A DNA stretch of 64,000 nt from an uncultured Lachnospiraceae bacterium (GTDB lineage Bacteria > Bacillota > Clostridia > Lachnospirales > Lachnospiraceae). The notes below the pieces were generated by a model. It was not told where the DNA came from, ran no database searches, and saw only the letters and a program-made list of their open reading frames with translations. Made by a program: the position numbers and the translations under genes. The stretch lies in the NCBI GenBank assembly GCA_910588405.1, contig CAJUPT010000004.1, forward strand, positions 19,506 through 83,505, written 5' to 3'. Positions 26,886-35,529 of this stretch are shown one piece after another (positions within the stretch are counted from its first letter, which is position 1; the number at the start of each line of letters is the position of its first letter).

Positions 26886-26916
26886 ATGTTGCTGATCGTG
26901 AAGTGAACAGCAACAT
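26886..26916. repeat. Inverted repeat after the chemoreceptor gene
   Basis: A perfect 9-bp inverted repeat, ATGTTGCTG (26886-26894) and CAGCAACAT (26908-26916), 13 bases apart. No T-run follows, so it is not a classic terminator; it may stabilise the receptor mRNA end. Confidence 0.55.
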
Positions 26917-26972
26917 AGGATGAAGCTGACGCCAGCAGTATCCACTAAGTTAAGCACATGATAACAATACAT

Positions 26973-27008
26973 AAAAAAGGAATTCCACTACCGGAATTCC
27001 TTTTTTTA
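26973..27008. terminator. Bidirectional intrinsic terminator
   Basis: AAAGGAATTCC pairs with GGAATTCCTTT over a six-base loop, with A-run before and T-run after. It ends the receptor transcript and, in reverse, the debranching-enzyme transcript. Confidence 0.85.
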
Positions 27009-27045
27009 TATCATAGGAAAGTCCTCCGAACTTCCCTATGATATA
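27007..27045. repeat. 11-bp palindromic repeat (TATATCATAGG type)
   Basis: TATATCATAGG (27007-27017) and CCTATGATATA (27035-27045) form a perfect stem with GGAAAGTC/GAACTTCC-type inner pairing. A sequence of the same kind lies at about 42731-42768, and a half copy (ATCATAGGAAAGT) near 46440, so this is a dispersed element. Confidence 0.65.
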
Positions 27046-27093
27046 AAAACGCTCCGCGAGGATGCGCAGGGTCTGCCCCAGCGAAGCGAGGGT

Positions 27094-27171
27094 ACGCAAA
27101 CGCAGAGGAATTTGTCGCTTGAAAGCGACGCGTTTGCGGCGCAGAATCCTGCGAAGCAGGATTCTTATTCA
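27094..27171. repeat. Structured intergenic repeat, copy A
   Basis: CGCAAACGC pairs perfectly with GCGTTTGCG, enclosing a second perfect hairpin TCGCT-TGAA-AGCGA; a third hairpin AATCCTGC-GAA-GCAGGATT follows. The element abuts the stop codon of the debranching enzyme. Copy B at 24733-24811 keeps most of the pairing. Either a small mobile (MITE-like) element or an RNA structure. Confidence 0.7.
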
Positions 27172-27172
27172 G

Positions 27173-29305
27173 TCAGCGTTCTTTTGCCGCCCAAACCATC
27201 ACGCTTCTCGCCTGTATTGTAAATGTGTTTTCCGTGAATATGTTGGTCCTTTGTTCTGCCTCCCAGGTGTCGGCGGCCAGTTCCCAGTGCATATCAGCGG
27301 GCAGATGGGGCAGACGGACATCCAGTTCCTCCCAGTAAGCGTTTGACGCGACATAGACGATCTGCGGCGGTTTATTTTTTTCCTGTCCCGCGAACAAAAT
27401 CCCTACATAGTGCTCATGGCCTGCAAACTGGCTGTGCCAGGGGGTGACGCCATGAAAACTGGTATCCGGGAAGCCGCAGGCACCGTCGCTGATATTGGCG
27501 CGCAGAATCCGGTGTTCTTTTCTGAATCGGATCATATACTGGAAAAACCGGAACATATCCTGATTTTCTTTGAGCAGATTCCAGTTCAGCCAAGAGGTAA
27601 TGTTATCCTGACAGTAGGCATTATTATTGCCGAACTGGGTATTGCAGAACTCATCTCCGGCTAAGAACATGGGGATGCCCCGACTACACATCAGAATGGC
27701 AAAGGCATTGCGCATCATCCGGTGTCTGAGGCCGTTGATCAGGACACTGCCGGTTTCTCCCTCTGCTCCGCAGTTCCAGCTGGCGTTATCGTTGGCGCCA
27801 TCCGTATTATCCCATCCATTTTTTTGATTATGTTTTTCGTTGTAGGAATAGAGATCATACAGGGTGAAGCCGTCGTGGCAGGTGATAAAGTTGACGGAAG
27901 CATTTTTCCGGTTGTTGGTGTTGTAAAGGTCTTTTGAGCCTGCGATCCTCATAGCGGCAGCCTGAGCCATGCCATCGTCGCCTTTCAGATAACGGCGCAG
28001 GTCATCTCTGTATTTTCCATTCCACTCTGCCCAGCGGTTCCATGCCGGGAAGGTCCCCACCTGATACAGCCCGGCGGCATCCCAGGCCTCTGCAATCAGC
28101 TTAACATTTCCCAGAATCGGGTCAAAGGCCAGCGACTGCAAAAGGGGAGGCTCATTCATAGGAGCGCCGTACTCATCTCGGCCCAGAATAGAAGCCAGAT
28201 CGAAACGAAAACCATTGACACGATAGGTGATGGTCCAGTAACGCAGACAGTCTAAAATCATCTGATGGACAACGGGATGGTTGCAGTTCAAGGAATTGCC
28301 ACAGCCGCTGAAATTGTAATATTTTCCGTCAGGCGTCAGCATATAGTAGATGTTGTTGTCAAAGCCTTTGAAGGAAAAGAAGGGGCCGTTTTCATTTCCC
28401 TCGGCAGTATGGTTAAACACTACGTCCAGAAATACCTCGATACCGTGCTGGTTAAAGATACGGATCAGGTTTTTCAGCTCATTACCCTCCCGGTTATACT
28501 CTGTGCTGGCAGTGTAGCTGGTGTTGGGGGAGAAGAAGCTGACTGTGTTATATCCCCAGTAATTGTATAGCTTTTCCCCGTCGATCTCTCGGTAGTCCTG
28601 CATCTCGTCGAATTCGAAAATGGGCATCAGCTCCACCACATTGACGCCTAATTCCAACAGATAGGGCAGCTTTTCCATCAGACCGTCAAAGGTGCCGGGG
28701 TGGAATACGCCGGAGGAATCGTGCTTCGTATAACCTCTGACATGAAGTTCATAGATAATCAGGTCTTCCACGGGAAGAAGAGGGCTTGCCATATCGCCCC
28801 AGTCAAAATCATCCTTGACAACTCTGGCTCGGTAGTGCTGTCCCCAGGGAGCAGATACGCCCCACTGACTCTGCCCGGTAACTGCCTTTGCGTAAGGGTC
28901 CAGTAAGTATCTGTTTTTGTCAAAGATAAGCCCTTTTTCGGGGTCGTAAGGGCCATCCACCCTGTAGGCATACTCAAATTCTTCGATGCTTAACTTGAAG
29001 ACAATCATGGAATATACATTGCCAATTCGATAATGGGCGGGAAATGGGATCACGGCAAAAGGCTCGTCCTCCATTCGACGGAACAGCAAAAGCTCTATGG
29101 AGGTGGCGCCTCTGGAGTATACGGTGAAATTTACACCTCCGGGAATGGCGGTGGCGCCGTTGATCTCATAAAATCCGGGACGAATCTCAAAACCGTCCAC
29201 GCAGTCAAGGGGCACCAGATGGATGGTGCGGGGGAGAGACAGCTTAGTTACACCGGTATTGGTCGGTTCGGGTGCGATGGTCTGCTTTTGTGTGTCTTGC
29301 TTCAT
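27173..29305 (-). CDS. glgX: Glycogen debranching enzyme / isoamylase-type
   Basis: A 710-residue GH13 enzyme that cuts alpha-1,6 branches of glycogen or limit dextrins. An N-terminal CBM48-like domain (FYEINGATAIPGGVNFTVYS) precedes the barrel. Catalytic residues: nucleophile Asp in GFRFDLAS, acid/base Glu in LIAEAWDA, and Asp in FITCHDGFTL. The length and GFD/NFSGCGN features fit the GlgX/TreX group rather than secreted pullulanase, and there is no signal peptide, so it acts inside the cell. The ATG at 29305 has AAGGAGGT seven bases before it. Its position beside chemotaxis genes looks incidental. Confidence 0.88.
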   Translation of the reverse strand: MKQDTQKQTIAPEPTNTGVTKLSLPRTIHLVPLDCVDGFEIRPGFYEINGATAIPGGVNFTVYSRGATSIELLLFRRMEDEPFAVIPFPAHYRIGNVYSMIVFKLSIEEFEYAYRVDGPYDPEKGLIFDKNRYLLDPYAKAVTGQSQWGVSAPWGQHYRARVVKDDFDWGDMASPLLPVEDLIIYELHVRGYTKHDSSGVFHPGTFDGLMEKLPYLLELGVNVVELMPIFEFDEMQDYREIDGEKLYNYWGYNTVSFFSPNTSYTASTEYNREGNELKNLIRIFNQHGIEVFLDVVFNHTAEGNENGPFFSFKGFDNNIYYMLTPDGKYYNFSGCGNSLNCNHPVVHQMILDCLRYWTITYRVNGFRFDLASILGRDEYGAPMNEPPLLQSLAFDPILGNVKLIAEAWDAAGLYQVGTFPAWNRWAEWNGKYRDDLRRYLKGDDGMAQAAAMRIAGSKDLYNTNNRKNASVNFITCHDGFTLYDLYSYNEKHNQKNGWDNTDGANDNASWNCGAEGETGSVLINGLRHRMMRNAFAILMCSRGIPMFLAGDEFCNTQFGNNNAYCQDNITSWLNWNLLKENQDMFRFFQYMIRFRKEHRILRANISDGACGFPDTSFHGVTPWHSQFAGHEHYVGILFAGQEKNKPPQIVYVASNAYWEELDVRLPHLPADMHWELAADTWEAEQRTNIFTENTFTIQARSVMVWAAKER

Positions 29306-29621
29306 GAGAGGTACCTCCTTGTATCGTTCTGCAACATATCGTCCACGACTCTTTTCTCGGGGCTTGTGGGCTTGTCCGGTTCGTTGCTGTTTTTCATACA
29401 CTACTTGACACTGTCTATGATCAATGTGCATACCGAAATCCCTGTATCCTGTCTGATAAAAAAGAAATCAGACCATTTGGGGATGACGAGGTGGACATAT
29501 TAGACGATGAGATAGTTATATGATAAAAGAGCTGTTGCACTTATGCAACAGCCCTTGATCAATTACACAAATATCTGTTAAAAGGTGCCGGCAGCACATT
29601 CGGCCAGATGCTATCAATATA
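29306..29621. other. Intergenic region, largely featureless
   Basis: Apart from the terminator at 29523-29554 I see no gene or clear promoter here; a minus-strand promoter for glgX should lie in 29310-29500. Confidence 0.5.
29523..29554 (-). terminator. Terminator of the 29622-30554 gene
   Basis: On the minus strand GGCTGTTGCA-TAAG-TGCAACAGC followed by CTTTTAT. Strong stem, modest T-run. Confidence 0.75.
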
Positions 29622-30554
29622 TTATGCCTTGATGTCAAAGACGGTAGAAGAATCGGCAGCTAAAACTACGGCTTCTGTCATACCGCTGTGTTTTTCATAA
29701 TTGGCTTTTGCCTTGGCGCGCTTCACCTTCATGGCCTCAGGGGAATACTCAGCCTCAGCCCGAGAAGGCGCTTCCTTTTTGCCGGCTTGATGGGTGATTT
29801 TGTCCGTCCTGCTGTCAGAAACGTCGGTTTTGGACGAAACCTGTTCGTATTCCTGATCGGCTGCCTCTCCGGCCTCTTTGCTGCTTTCGGATTCTTTCAA
29901 ATCCTCATCCTCCGGCCGGGTAATAGAGGAATCGTTCCGTTCCTTCTGTTCTGCCTCCATGGCTTCTTTCAGTTCTTTTTCTGCCTTCTGCTGTTCTGCT
30001 TCCGTGGGCAGCTTGCCATAATGCCCTTCTTTTACGAACTTGTTGGTGGCATCGGCAACGGCGTTCATCTTCTGGTTTTCGGCGGCGATGATGGCCAGCT
30101 TCTTGCCTTTGGGGATGTTCGGGTTGTTGGCGGTGGAATTGACCGTCTCTAAGGACTGGGCCGTGTATGCCATCTTTAACCGCTGCACATCCTCCTTCGT
30201 TTTACACCGTTTCAGCTCTTCTTCATATTTCTTCCGCGTCATCTCCAGCTCTTTGGCCTTCTGGTAGGTGGCAGGGTCCTTTTCCTGCAAATATTTCATC
30301 TCGGCGGAAGACAGCTTTTTGCCGGCGACCATTTTGGCCTTGATGGCCTCTTTGGTTTTGGTTTCAGAATTGTTGCTGTCCCTCAACTCCTCTAACTGCC
30401 GTTGCAGATGGGGATCGATGCCGGAGGAGGAAGCTGATGCCTGACTACCGTTTTTAGAGATATAATCACTGTTTTGAACCCGGCGCTGCCACTTCTGCTC
30501 CATTTTCATATTTTTCGTATACATATTAATGGAAGTAATGGATGAAAAAATCAT
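29622..30554 (-). CDS. Charged helical protein, FliA-dependent, unknown function
   Basis: About 310 residues. A short hydrophobic start, then long charged helices rich in K, E, Q and A (KAKELEMTRKKYEEELK, EQQKAEKELKEAMEAEQK), and an acidic S/E/D linker before a conserved-looking C-terminus (AKANYEKHSGMTEAVVLAADS). No known domain. The ATG at 30554 is 13 bases from a strong AGGAGGT; a GTG at 30569 is too close to that site. It has the clearest FliA/SigD promoter in the window (30640-30666) and resembles the 5961-6794 protein in make-up. Likely belongs to the motility regulon. Confidence 0.65.
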   Translation of the reverse strand: MIFSSITSINMYTKNMKMEQKWQRRVQNSDYISKNGSQASASSSGIDPHLQRQLEELRDSNNSETKTKEAIKAKMVAGKKLSSAEMKYLQEKDPATYQKAKELEMTRKKYEEELKRCKTKEDVQRLKMAYTAQSLETVNSTANNPNIPKGKKLAIIAAENQKMNAVADATNKFVKEGHYGKLPTEAEQQKAEKELKEAMEAEQKERNDSSITRPEDEDLKESESSKEAGEAADQEYEQVSSKTDVSDSRTDKITHQAGKKEAPSRAEAEYSPEAMKVKRAKAKANYEKHSGMTEAVVLAADSSTVFDIKA

Positions 30555-30639
30555 AACTGTCCAAAACACCTCCTCCTGTTATTTTTATGTGGCTTTCAGC
30601 CTGTTAAAATAGCTGAAAACATAACTATTTTATTTATAT

Positions 30640-30666
30640 ATATCGGCTTTTTTAATAAAATGTTTA
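30640..30666 (-). promoter_or_regulatory. FliA/SigD promoter
   Basis: Minus strand: TAAA (30666-30663), exactly 15 bases, GCCGATAT (30647-30640). Matches the flagellar sigma consensus at both boxes and spacing. Transcript start would be about 75 bases before the 30554 start codon. Confidence 0.75.
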
Positions 30667-30738
30667 GCACGGTTAAAGAAGTTGTGTATTTTTGTGAAGT
30701 TTGATGAAATTGAAAATAAAGGGTAAAAAACCTTTACT

Positions 30739-30767
30739 TTTTCTGCATTGCGTCGTATGCTATAAAA
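30739..30767 (+). promoter_or_regulatory. Possible sigma-A promoter of the 30808 gene
   Basis: TTTACT near 30735-30740, about 17 bases, then TATGCT near 30758-30763; both boxes deviate from consensus but spacing is right. Coordinates are approximate. Confidence 0.35.
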
Positions 30768-30807
30768 GTAAGATAAGATGCTGATTTATACAAAAAGGAG
30801 GATTTGT

Positions 30808-31437
30808 ATGCAGTTAAATTCAGACGTGGGAATCAGACAGTATGCGCAGGCTCAGACTGTCCAGAATGCCAAAACTACGACTGCGACTGCGAATGTTGCT
30901 GCGCAGAAGGAAGGAACCGAGAGCGTAGCTGCCAAAACTACCAGCCCTGATTTGGACAAAGCAGAGTTCAGTAGTACGCGGGATGTCATGAAGATGAGCG
31001 ACTCTGAGAGAGCTTCCCTGGTATCAAGCCTGAAGGAAGATCTGGAAAATCAGATGAGCCGTTTCACCAGCATGATGATGCAGACATTCAACAAACAGGG
31101 CATTACATCTGCTACGGCTAACAGCGACAGCTTTTGGAAAATGATTGCCAGCGGTAATTTTACTGTGGACGCAAAGACAAAAGCGGAAGCGCAGGCGGCT
31201 ATTTCAGAGGATGGCTTCTGGGGCGTAAAGCAGACTTCTCAAAGAATTTTTGATTTCGCCGCTGCTGTGGCAGGGGATGATGTGGAGAAGATGAAAGAGA
31301 TGCAGGCGGCCGTAGAAAAAGGCTTTGAGCAGGCAACCGGCGCATGGGGCAAGGAACTGCCCTCGATCTGCGGCGATACCCATTCCGCAGTGACCCAGCT
31401 GTTTGACGAGTATTATGCGCAGCGTGCAGCGGCATAA
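30808..31437 (+). CDS. Conserved helical protein of unknown function
   Basis: A 209-residue soluble protein with no signal peptide. The N-terminal 60 residues are low in complexity (Q/T/A/V). The C-terminal half (FWGVKQTSQRIFDFAAAVAG, MQAAVEKGFEQATGAWG, LPSICGDTH) has the look of a conserved domain that I have seen in uncharacterised proteins of motile Clostridia, but I cannot name it with confidence. AAGGAGG lies six bases before the ATG at 30808. Divergent from the FliA-dependent gene at 30554, and between the chemotaxis locus and the cyclic di-GMP gene, so a motility link is plausible. Confidence 0.6.
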   Translation: MQLNSDVGIRQYAQAQTVQNAKTTTATANVAAQKEGTESVAAKTTSPDLDKAEFSSTRDVMKMSDSERASLVSSLKEDLENQMSRFTSMMMQTFNKQGITSATANSDSFWKMIASGNFTVDAKTKAEAQAAISEDGFWGVKQTSQRIFDFAAAVAGDDVEKMKEMQAAVEKGFEQATGAWGKELPSICGDTHSAVTQLFDEYYAQRAAA

Positions 31438-31481
31438 GTTTGATAAAAATCTCGCTTTGCGGGCTGACCTTCGCAAGGCAT

Positions 31482-31524
31482 TTTATACCATGGAAAGGCG
31501 GGAGGCGTTTTTCCATGGTATAAA
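31482..31524. terminator. 15-bp perfect inverted repeat, likely terminator
   Basis: TTTATACCATGGAAA (31482-31496) pairs perfectly with TTTCCATGGTATAAA (31510-31524) over 13 bases. It lies 45 bp after the stop at 31437. There is no T-run outside the stem, so it may end transcription weakly or protect the mRNA; the internal CCATGG palindrome is notable. Confidence 0.55.
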
Positions 31525-31639
31525 GGAATAATCGGGCCTGGATGTACTGCGGTCAGATTTGTCCGCAGCGCATTTGGGGCTGATTTTTTGGCATCTTATT
31601 GATAGACTGAAAGAGCTTGGATATTTCAAGGGATAACTT

Positions 31640-33688
31640 ATGAGTGGAAAAGAATATAAAAATTCGAAGAAAATTTTGATCGTGGATGATTCGGAAATCA
31701 ATCGTTCTCTGCTGTCGGATATGCTTTCTGACGAATATGAGATTTTGGAGGCGGAAAACGGCATGGAGGCGGCTGCCATTATGCACACCCAGGAGCAGGA
31801 GATCGCTCTGATGCTTTTGGACATCGTGATGCCGGTGATGGATGGTTTTGAGACGCTGGTGATGATGAATGAGAACGACTGGATCAAGAGCATTCCTGTC
31901 ATTATGATTTCAGCCGAGACGGTGCCTTCCTATATAGACAGGGCTTATGATCTGGGTGTTCTGGATTATATCAGCAGGCCTTTCGACGAGCGGACAGTAC
32001 GCCGCAGGGTAATCAGCACCATTATGCTGTCGGCCAAGCAGAAAGAGCTGGAGCATATGGTGGCGGACCAGATCCTGAAAAAAGAGAAAGACAATAAACT
32101 GATGGTAGAGATACTGTCCAATATTGTGGAATTCCGTAACGGTGAGAGCGGCCTGCATGTGGTTCATATCCGGGCGCTGACGGAACTGCTCTTGCGAAGC
32201 CTGATGGGGAAGACGGATCAGTATAAAATTACTCCCAGAGACATTCCGCTGATTTGCAACGCTGCATCGCTGCATGATATCGGGAAGATCACAATACCAT
32301 CAAAGATTCTGAATAAGCCGGGGCGGCTTACGGATGAGGAATTTGCGGTGATGAAAACCCATGCGGCGGAGGGTGCGCGAATGCTGCAGGACATTGCCAT
32401 GAGAGAGGATGAACCTCTGGTGAAAGTGGCATATCAGATCTGCAGGTGGCATCATGAGCGGTATGACGGCAGAGGTTATCCGGATGGGCTTAAGGGGGAG
32501 GAGATCCCCATAGCGGCACAGGTGGTGGCGATGGCCGATGTATATGACGCACTGACCAGTGACCGGGTGTATAAAAAAGCATTTTCCCATAAAAAAACGA
32601 TGGAGATGATCTTAAACGGGGAGTGCGGCACGTTCAATCCTCTTTTGCTGGAATGCCTGGCCGATATCTCCGATACGTTGGAAAAAGGACTGAATGCGGC
32701 GCAGCCTTCCGGAAATACCCAGGAAGAAATGATCGACATGGTAGAGGATCTGATGGGACAGGGCACGATGGATGCCTCGGAACGTACACTCAGACTTTTG
32801 GAGCATGAACGGACAAGATATCAGTTTTTCTCAGAGTTGTCTCAGGAAATTCAGTTTGAATATACGGCTGTTCCGGAAATGATGATTCTGTCTGAGTGGG
32901 GTGCCAAATATCTGCATATGCCGGAGACGATTTTAAATCCCAGAGAGGATGCGTTTGGAAAGCGTGTGTTTGCTGAAAATGATTTTTCCGACTTTTTGGA
33001 GAAGCTAGAGCAGACAACGCCTGCCAGTCCGGTGGTGGAGTCCAACTTTTTGTTAAAGATCAACGGTCAGGACCGGTGGAGTAAGGTGATTGCCAGATCG
33101 ATGTGGGTAGATGGAGAGCCGCCTGTTTATTCCGGTGCCATTGGAAAGATCGTTGATATCCATGAGGATATGGAGAAGCTGAACTGGCTTGAGGTGATGG
33201 CGGACCATGATTCTCTGACCGGTCTTTATAATCACAGGGCTGCGAAGGCCCGGATTATGCCCCTTTTATCGGGAAAGAGAGAGGGGGACCAGAACTATAT
33301 TCTGGTATTGTTTGACTTGGATCATTTCAAGCAGGCCAATGACCAGTATGGTCATCAGTTTGGAGACGAGGTTTTGAAATATGTGTCAAATACGGTGAAA
33401 ACCGGTATTCGTGGCGCGGATATTGCAGCCCGGACAGGCGGAGACGAGTTTTTGATCTTTATGGAATATAAGACGGTGATCGAACCCCAGGTAAAGCGTA
33501 TATTTGAGCTGCTGTGCGGCGCTTACGGAGAATTTACCATTAGTGTCAGCATGGGAGTCGCAAATGCGAAGGATTGCCGGGGGGATTATGAAAGCCTATT
33601 CCAGAGGGCGGATCAGGCGCTTTACGCCGCCAAACGGGGCGGACGGGGCAGGTATTGTTTTTATGATGATATCGCTAAAATAGAGTGA
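31640..33688 (+). CDS. REC-HD-GYP-GGDEF cyclic di-GMP response regulator
   Basis: A 682-residue three-domain signal protein. A receiver domain (about 8-125) has acceptor Asp61 (MLLDIVMPVMDG). The HD-GYP phosphodiesterase domain shows HDIGK at 212-216 and HHERYDGRGYP at 271-281, all intact. A PAS-like stretch (about 400-500) leads to a GGDEF cyclase domain with intact TGGDEF (599-604) and LFDLDHFKQ. It can in principle both make and break cyclic di-GMP, with phosphorylation setting the balance. It leads a plus-strand run: a Hpt protein follows after 31 bases, then two membrane proteins and cdaA. It is the only other receiver near cheA. Confidence 0.93.
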   Translation: MSGKEYKNSKKILIVDDSEINRSLLSDMLSDEYEILEAENGMEAAAIMHTQEQEIALMLLDIVMPVMDGFETLVMMNENDWIKSIPVIMISAETVPSYIDRAYDLGVLDYISRPFDERTVRRRVISTIMLSAKQKELEHMVADQILKKEKDNKLMVEILSNIVEFRNGESGLHVVHIRALTELLLRSLMGKTDQYKITPRDIPLICNAASLHDIGKITIPSKILNKPGRLTDEEFAVMKTHAAEGARMLQDIAMREDEPLVKVAYQICRWHHERYDGRGYPDGLKGEEIPIAAQVVAMADVYDALTSDRVYKKAFSHKKTMEMILNGECGTFNPLLLECLADISDTLEKGLNAAQPSGNTQEEMIDMVEDLMGQGTMDASERTLRLLEHERTRYQFFSELSQEIQFEYTAVPEMMILSEWGAKYLHMPETILNPREDAFGKRVFAENDFSDFLEKLEQTTPASPVVESNFLLKINGQDRWSKVIARSMWVDGEPPVYSGAIGKIVDIHEDMEKLNWLEVMADHDSLTGLYNHRAAKARIMPLLSGKREGDQNYILVLFDLDHFKQANDQYGHQFGDEVLKYVSNTVKTGIRGADIAARTGGDEFLIFMEYKTVIEPQVKRIFELLCGAYGEFTISVSMGVANAKDCRGDYESLFQRADQALYAAKRGGRGRYCFYDDIAKIE

Positions 33689-33719
33689 AGGATGATGCAC
33701 TAAAATAGGAGGAGAGGCA

Positions 33720-34079
33720 ATGACAGTCAAAGAATGTTATGATGCGATTGGAGCAGATTATGACGACGTATTTTCAAGATTGAGAAAGGATGACCGGATT
33801 CGTAAGTTTTTGCTTAAGGTGCTGGATGACAAGAGCTATGAGCTGCTGCTGAATTCCATTGAAGCCAGGGATATGGCCGAAGCCTTCCGGGCTGCTCATA
33901 CGTTAAAGGGCGTTTGCCAGAATCTTTCTTTAACGCGGCTGTATCATTCCTCCAGTCGTTTGTCGGACGTGCTGCGGGACCGGCAGGAATACGGCGAGGA
34001 TATCGCAGAGGCTTTGGAGCCGGTGAAGGAAGACTATGCTCAGATGATAGAATATATTGGCAAACTGGCGGAAGAATAA
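33720..34079 (+). CDS. Hpt-domain phosphotransfer protein
   Basis: A 119-residue single-domain histidine phosphotransfer protein. The four-helix pattern and AHTLKGVCQNL, with His60 as phosphate carrier, are clear. It should pass phosphate between receivers, most simply to or from the REC-HD-GYP-GGDEF protein encoded just upstream. AGGAGG precedes the ATG. A free Hpt protein next to a REC/GGDEF protein implies a multi-step relay. Confidence 0.9.
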   Translation: MTVKECYDAIGADYDDVFSRLRKDDRIRKFLLKVLDDKSYELLLNSIEARDMAEAFRAAHTLKGVCQNLSLTRLYHSSSRLSDVLRDRQEYGEDIAEALEPVKEDYAQMIEYIGKLAEE

Positions 34080-34097
34080 AGGATAAGGAGTCTGGCC

Positions 34098-34517
34098 GTG
34101 CTGAGCAATGAGAAGATCAAATGGATGACCCGCGCCGCATTGTATGAAAAAAAAGAGGGCAAGGGGAGTATCCGCATTAACCGTTTTCGGAAAAGCGACT
34201 ATATCAGCTGGAATATGATTAAGAGCATTGTGGGGATGACAATGGGGTATGCCCTGGTGATCTTTTTGTATCTGCTGGGGGTTTCTGAGTCGATGCTGGA
34301 TGAACTGACACTGCCCTATGTGATCAATATTGGTATGCGGTTTCTGTTTGTTTATCTTGTGCTGCTTGTGATTACGGGCTTTGTCTCTTTTCTGATTTAC
34401 TATGGCAGATATGAGCAGGCGCAGAAGAAAACGAAGTTATATACGCAGTATTTGAAAAGGATCAGCCAAATATATCAGAAGGAGAGCGAAGGCGCAAAGG
34501 GGGACTATTTATCATGA
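34098..34517 (+). CDS. Two-span membrane protein of unknown function
   Basis: A 139-residue protein starting at a GTG with AAGGAG seven bases upstream. A basic N-terminal 40 residues, two membrane spans (about 46-65 and 78-102), and a charged C-terminal tail (YYGRYEQAQKKTKLYTQYLKR) that looks helical and cytoplasmic. It overlaps the next gene by four bases (ATGA). No family recognised; position before cdaA suggests a partner in the membrane nucleotide-signal complex. Confidence 0.65.
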   Translation: MLSNEKIKWMTRAALYEKKEGKGSIRINRFRKSDYISWNMIKSIVGMTMGYALVIFLYLLGVSESMLDELTLPYVINIGMRFLFVYLVLLVITGFVSFLIYYGRYEQAQKKTKLYTQYLKRISQIYQKESEGAKGDYLS

Positions 34518-35515
34518 TGCAGTTTTACCTGATGAGAGAAAGCCTCAGAGATTTTTACGGAAGACATGCACTTTATCTGACGCCGATCATCCGGTTTGTG
34601 ACGGCGCTTACGGCCCTGCTTTTGATGGACTGGAATATGGGCTATGCGGGAAGCCTGGGGAGTATACCGGTGGTTCTGGGCGTGGCGCTGATCTGCGGCT
34701 TTCTTCCCTGGGGCGGCATGACCCTGGCGCTTAGCGTCTGCCTTTTGTATCAGTTTTTATCTGTGTCGATGGAGGTGTTTGCCATCGGCTTGATTGTGTT
34801 CTTTTTTATCTGGATTATGCATATGGTTTTGTTGCCGGAGGGAAGGTTTTCCGTGGTATTGATCCCGATCTTATTTTGTTTTGATATCCCTTATGTGGTT
34901 CCGGTTTTGGTGGCTTTAGGCGGTACGCTGACCGGGATTGCCCCCGTTTCCTTTGGAGTGGTGGTCTATTATCTGATCAGGACCGTGATTGACAGCGCGC
35001 CTGTGCTGACGAGCGGAGGCACGCTCAACATACTGCAGCGCTTTCTGCAGGTGCTTACGGCTTTGCGGGATAATAAGGTGATGTATGTTATGCTGGCGGC
35101 ATTCGCGGCGATTTATCTGATCGTTTATTTGATCCGGCAGATGTCCGTAGATTATTCCCGGACGATTGGTATCGTAACGGGAACTGTGACCGGAGCGCTC
35201 GTGCTGCTCTTGGGAGAGCTTGCGCTTCAGATTGACTTTCGGACGCTGTCCATCACCTCGATTGTGGTAGGCACGCTGTTGTCCGGGGTGATCGCGGTGC
35301 TTCTGGATTTCTTTATCTTCGCGGTAGATTACAATCGCACTGAGTATGTGCAATTTGAGGACGACGATTATTATTATTATGTGAAGGCGGTTCCCAAAAT
35401 TGCGGTGACTGCGCCTGATAAGCAGGTGAAAAAAATTAATACCAGAACGGCGAAGCGTCCGCAGCCGGAGCATACCGGACGTCGTGAGGTTCCGACAGAC
35501 GAGTTCTGGAAATGA
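34514..35515 (+). CDS. Polytopic membrane protein upstream of cdaA
   Basis: A 333-residue protein with about nine hydrophobic helices (residues 20-260) and a 60-residue polar C-terminal tail that carries a run of tyrosines after acidic residues (FEDDDYYYYVKAVPK) and a basic end. Coupled to the previous gene by ATGA overlap and 14 bases ahead of cdaA. I do not recognise a named family. It may act as a membrane sensor or scaffold that reports to CdaA, which is an inference from gene order alone. Confidence 0.65.
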   Translation: MMQFYLMRESLRDFYGRHALYLTPIIRFVTALTALLLMDWNMGYAGSLGSIPVVLGVALICGFLPWGGMTLALSVCLLYQFLSVSMEVFAIGLIVFFFIWIMHMVLLPEGRFSVVLIPILFCFDIPYVVPVLVALGGTLTGIAPVSFGVVVYYLIRTVIDSAPVLTSGGTLNILQRFLQVLTALRDNKVMYVMLAAFAAIYLIVYLIRQMSVDYSRTIGIVTGTVTGALVLLLGELALQIDFRTLSITSIVVGTLLSGVIAVLLDFFIFAVDYNRTEYVQFEDDDYYYYVKAVPKIAVTAPDKQVKKINTRTAKRPQPEHTGRREVPTDEFWK

Positions 35516-35529
35516 AGTAGGAGACTTTG

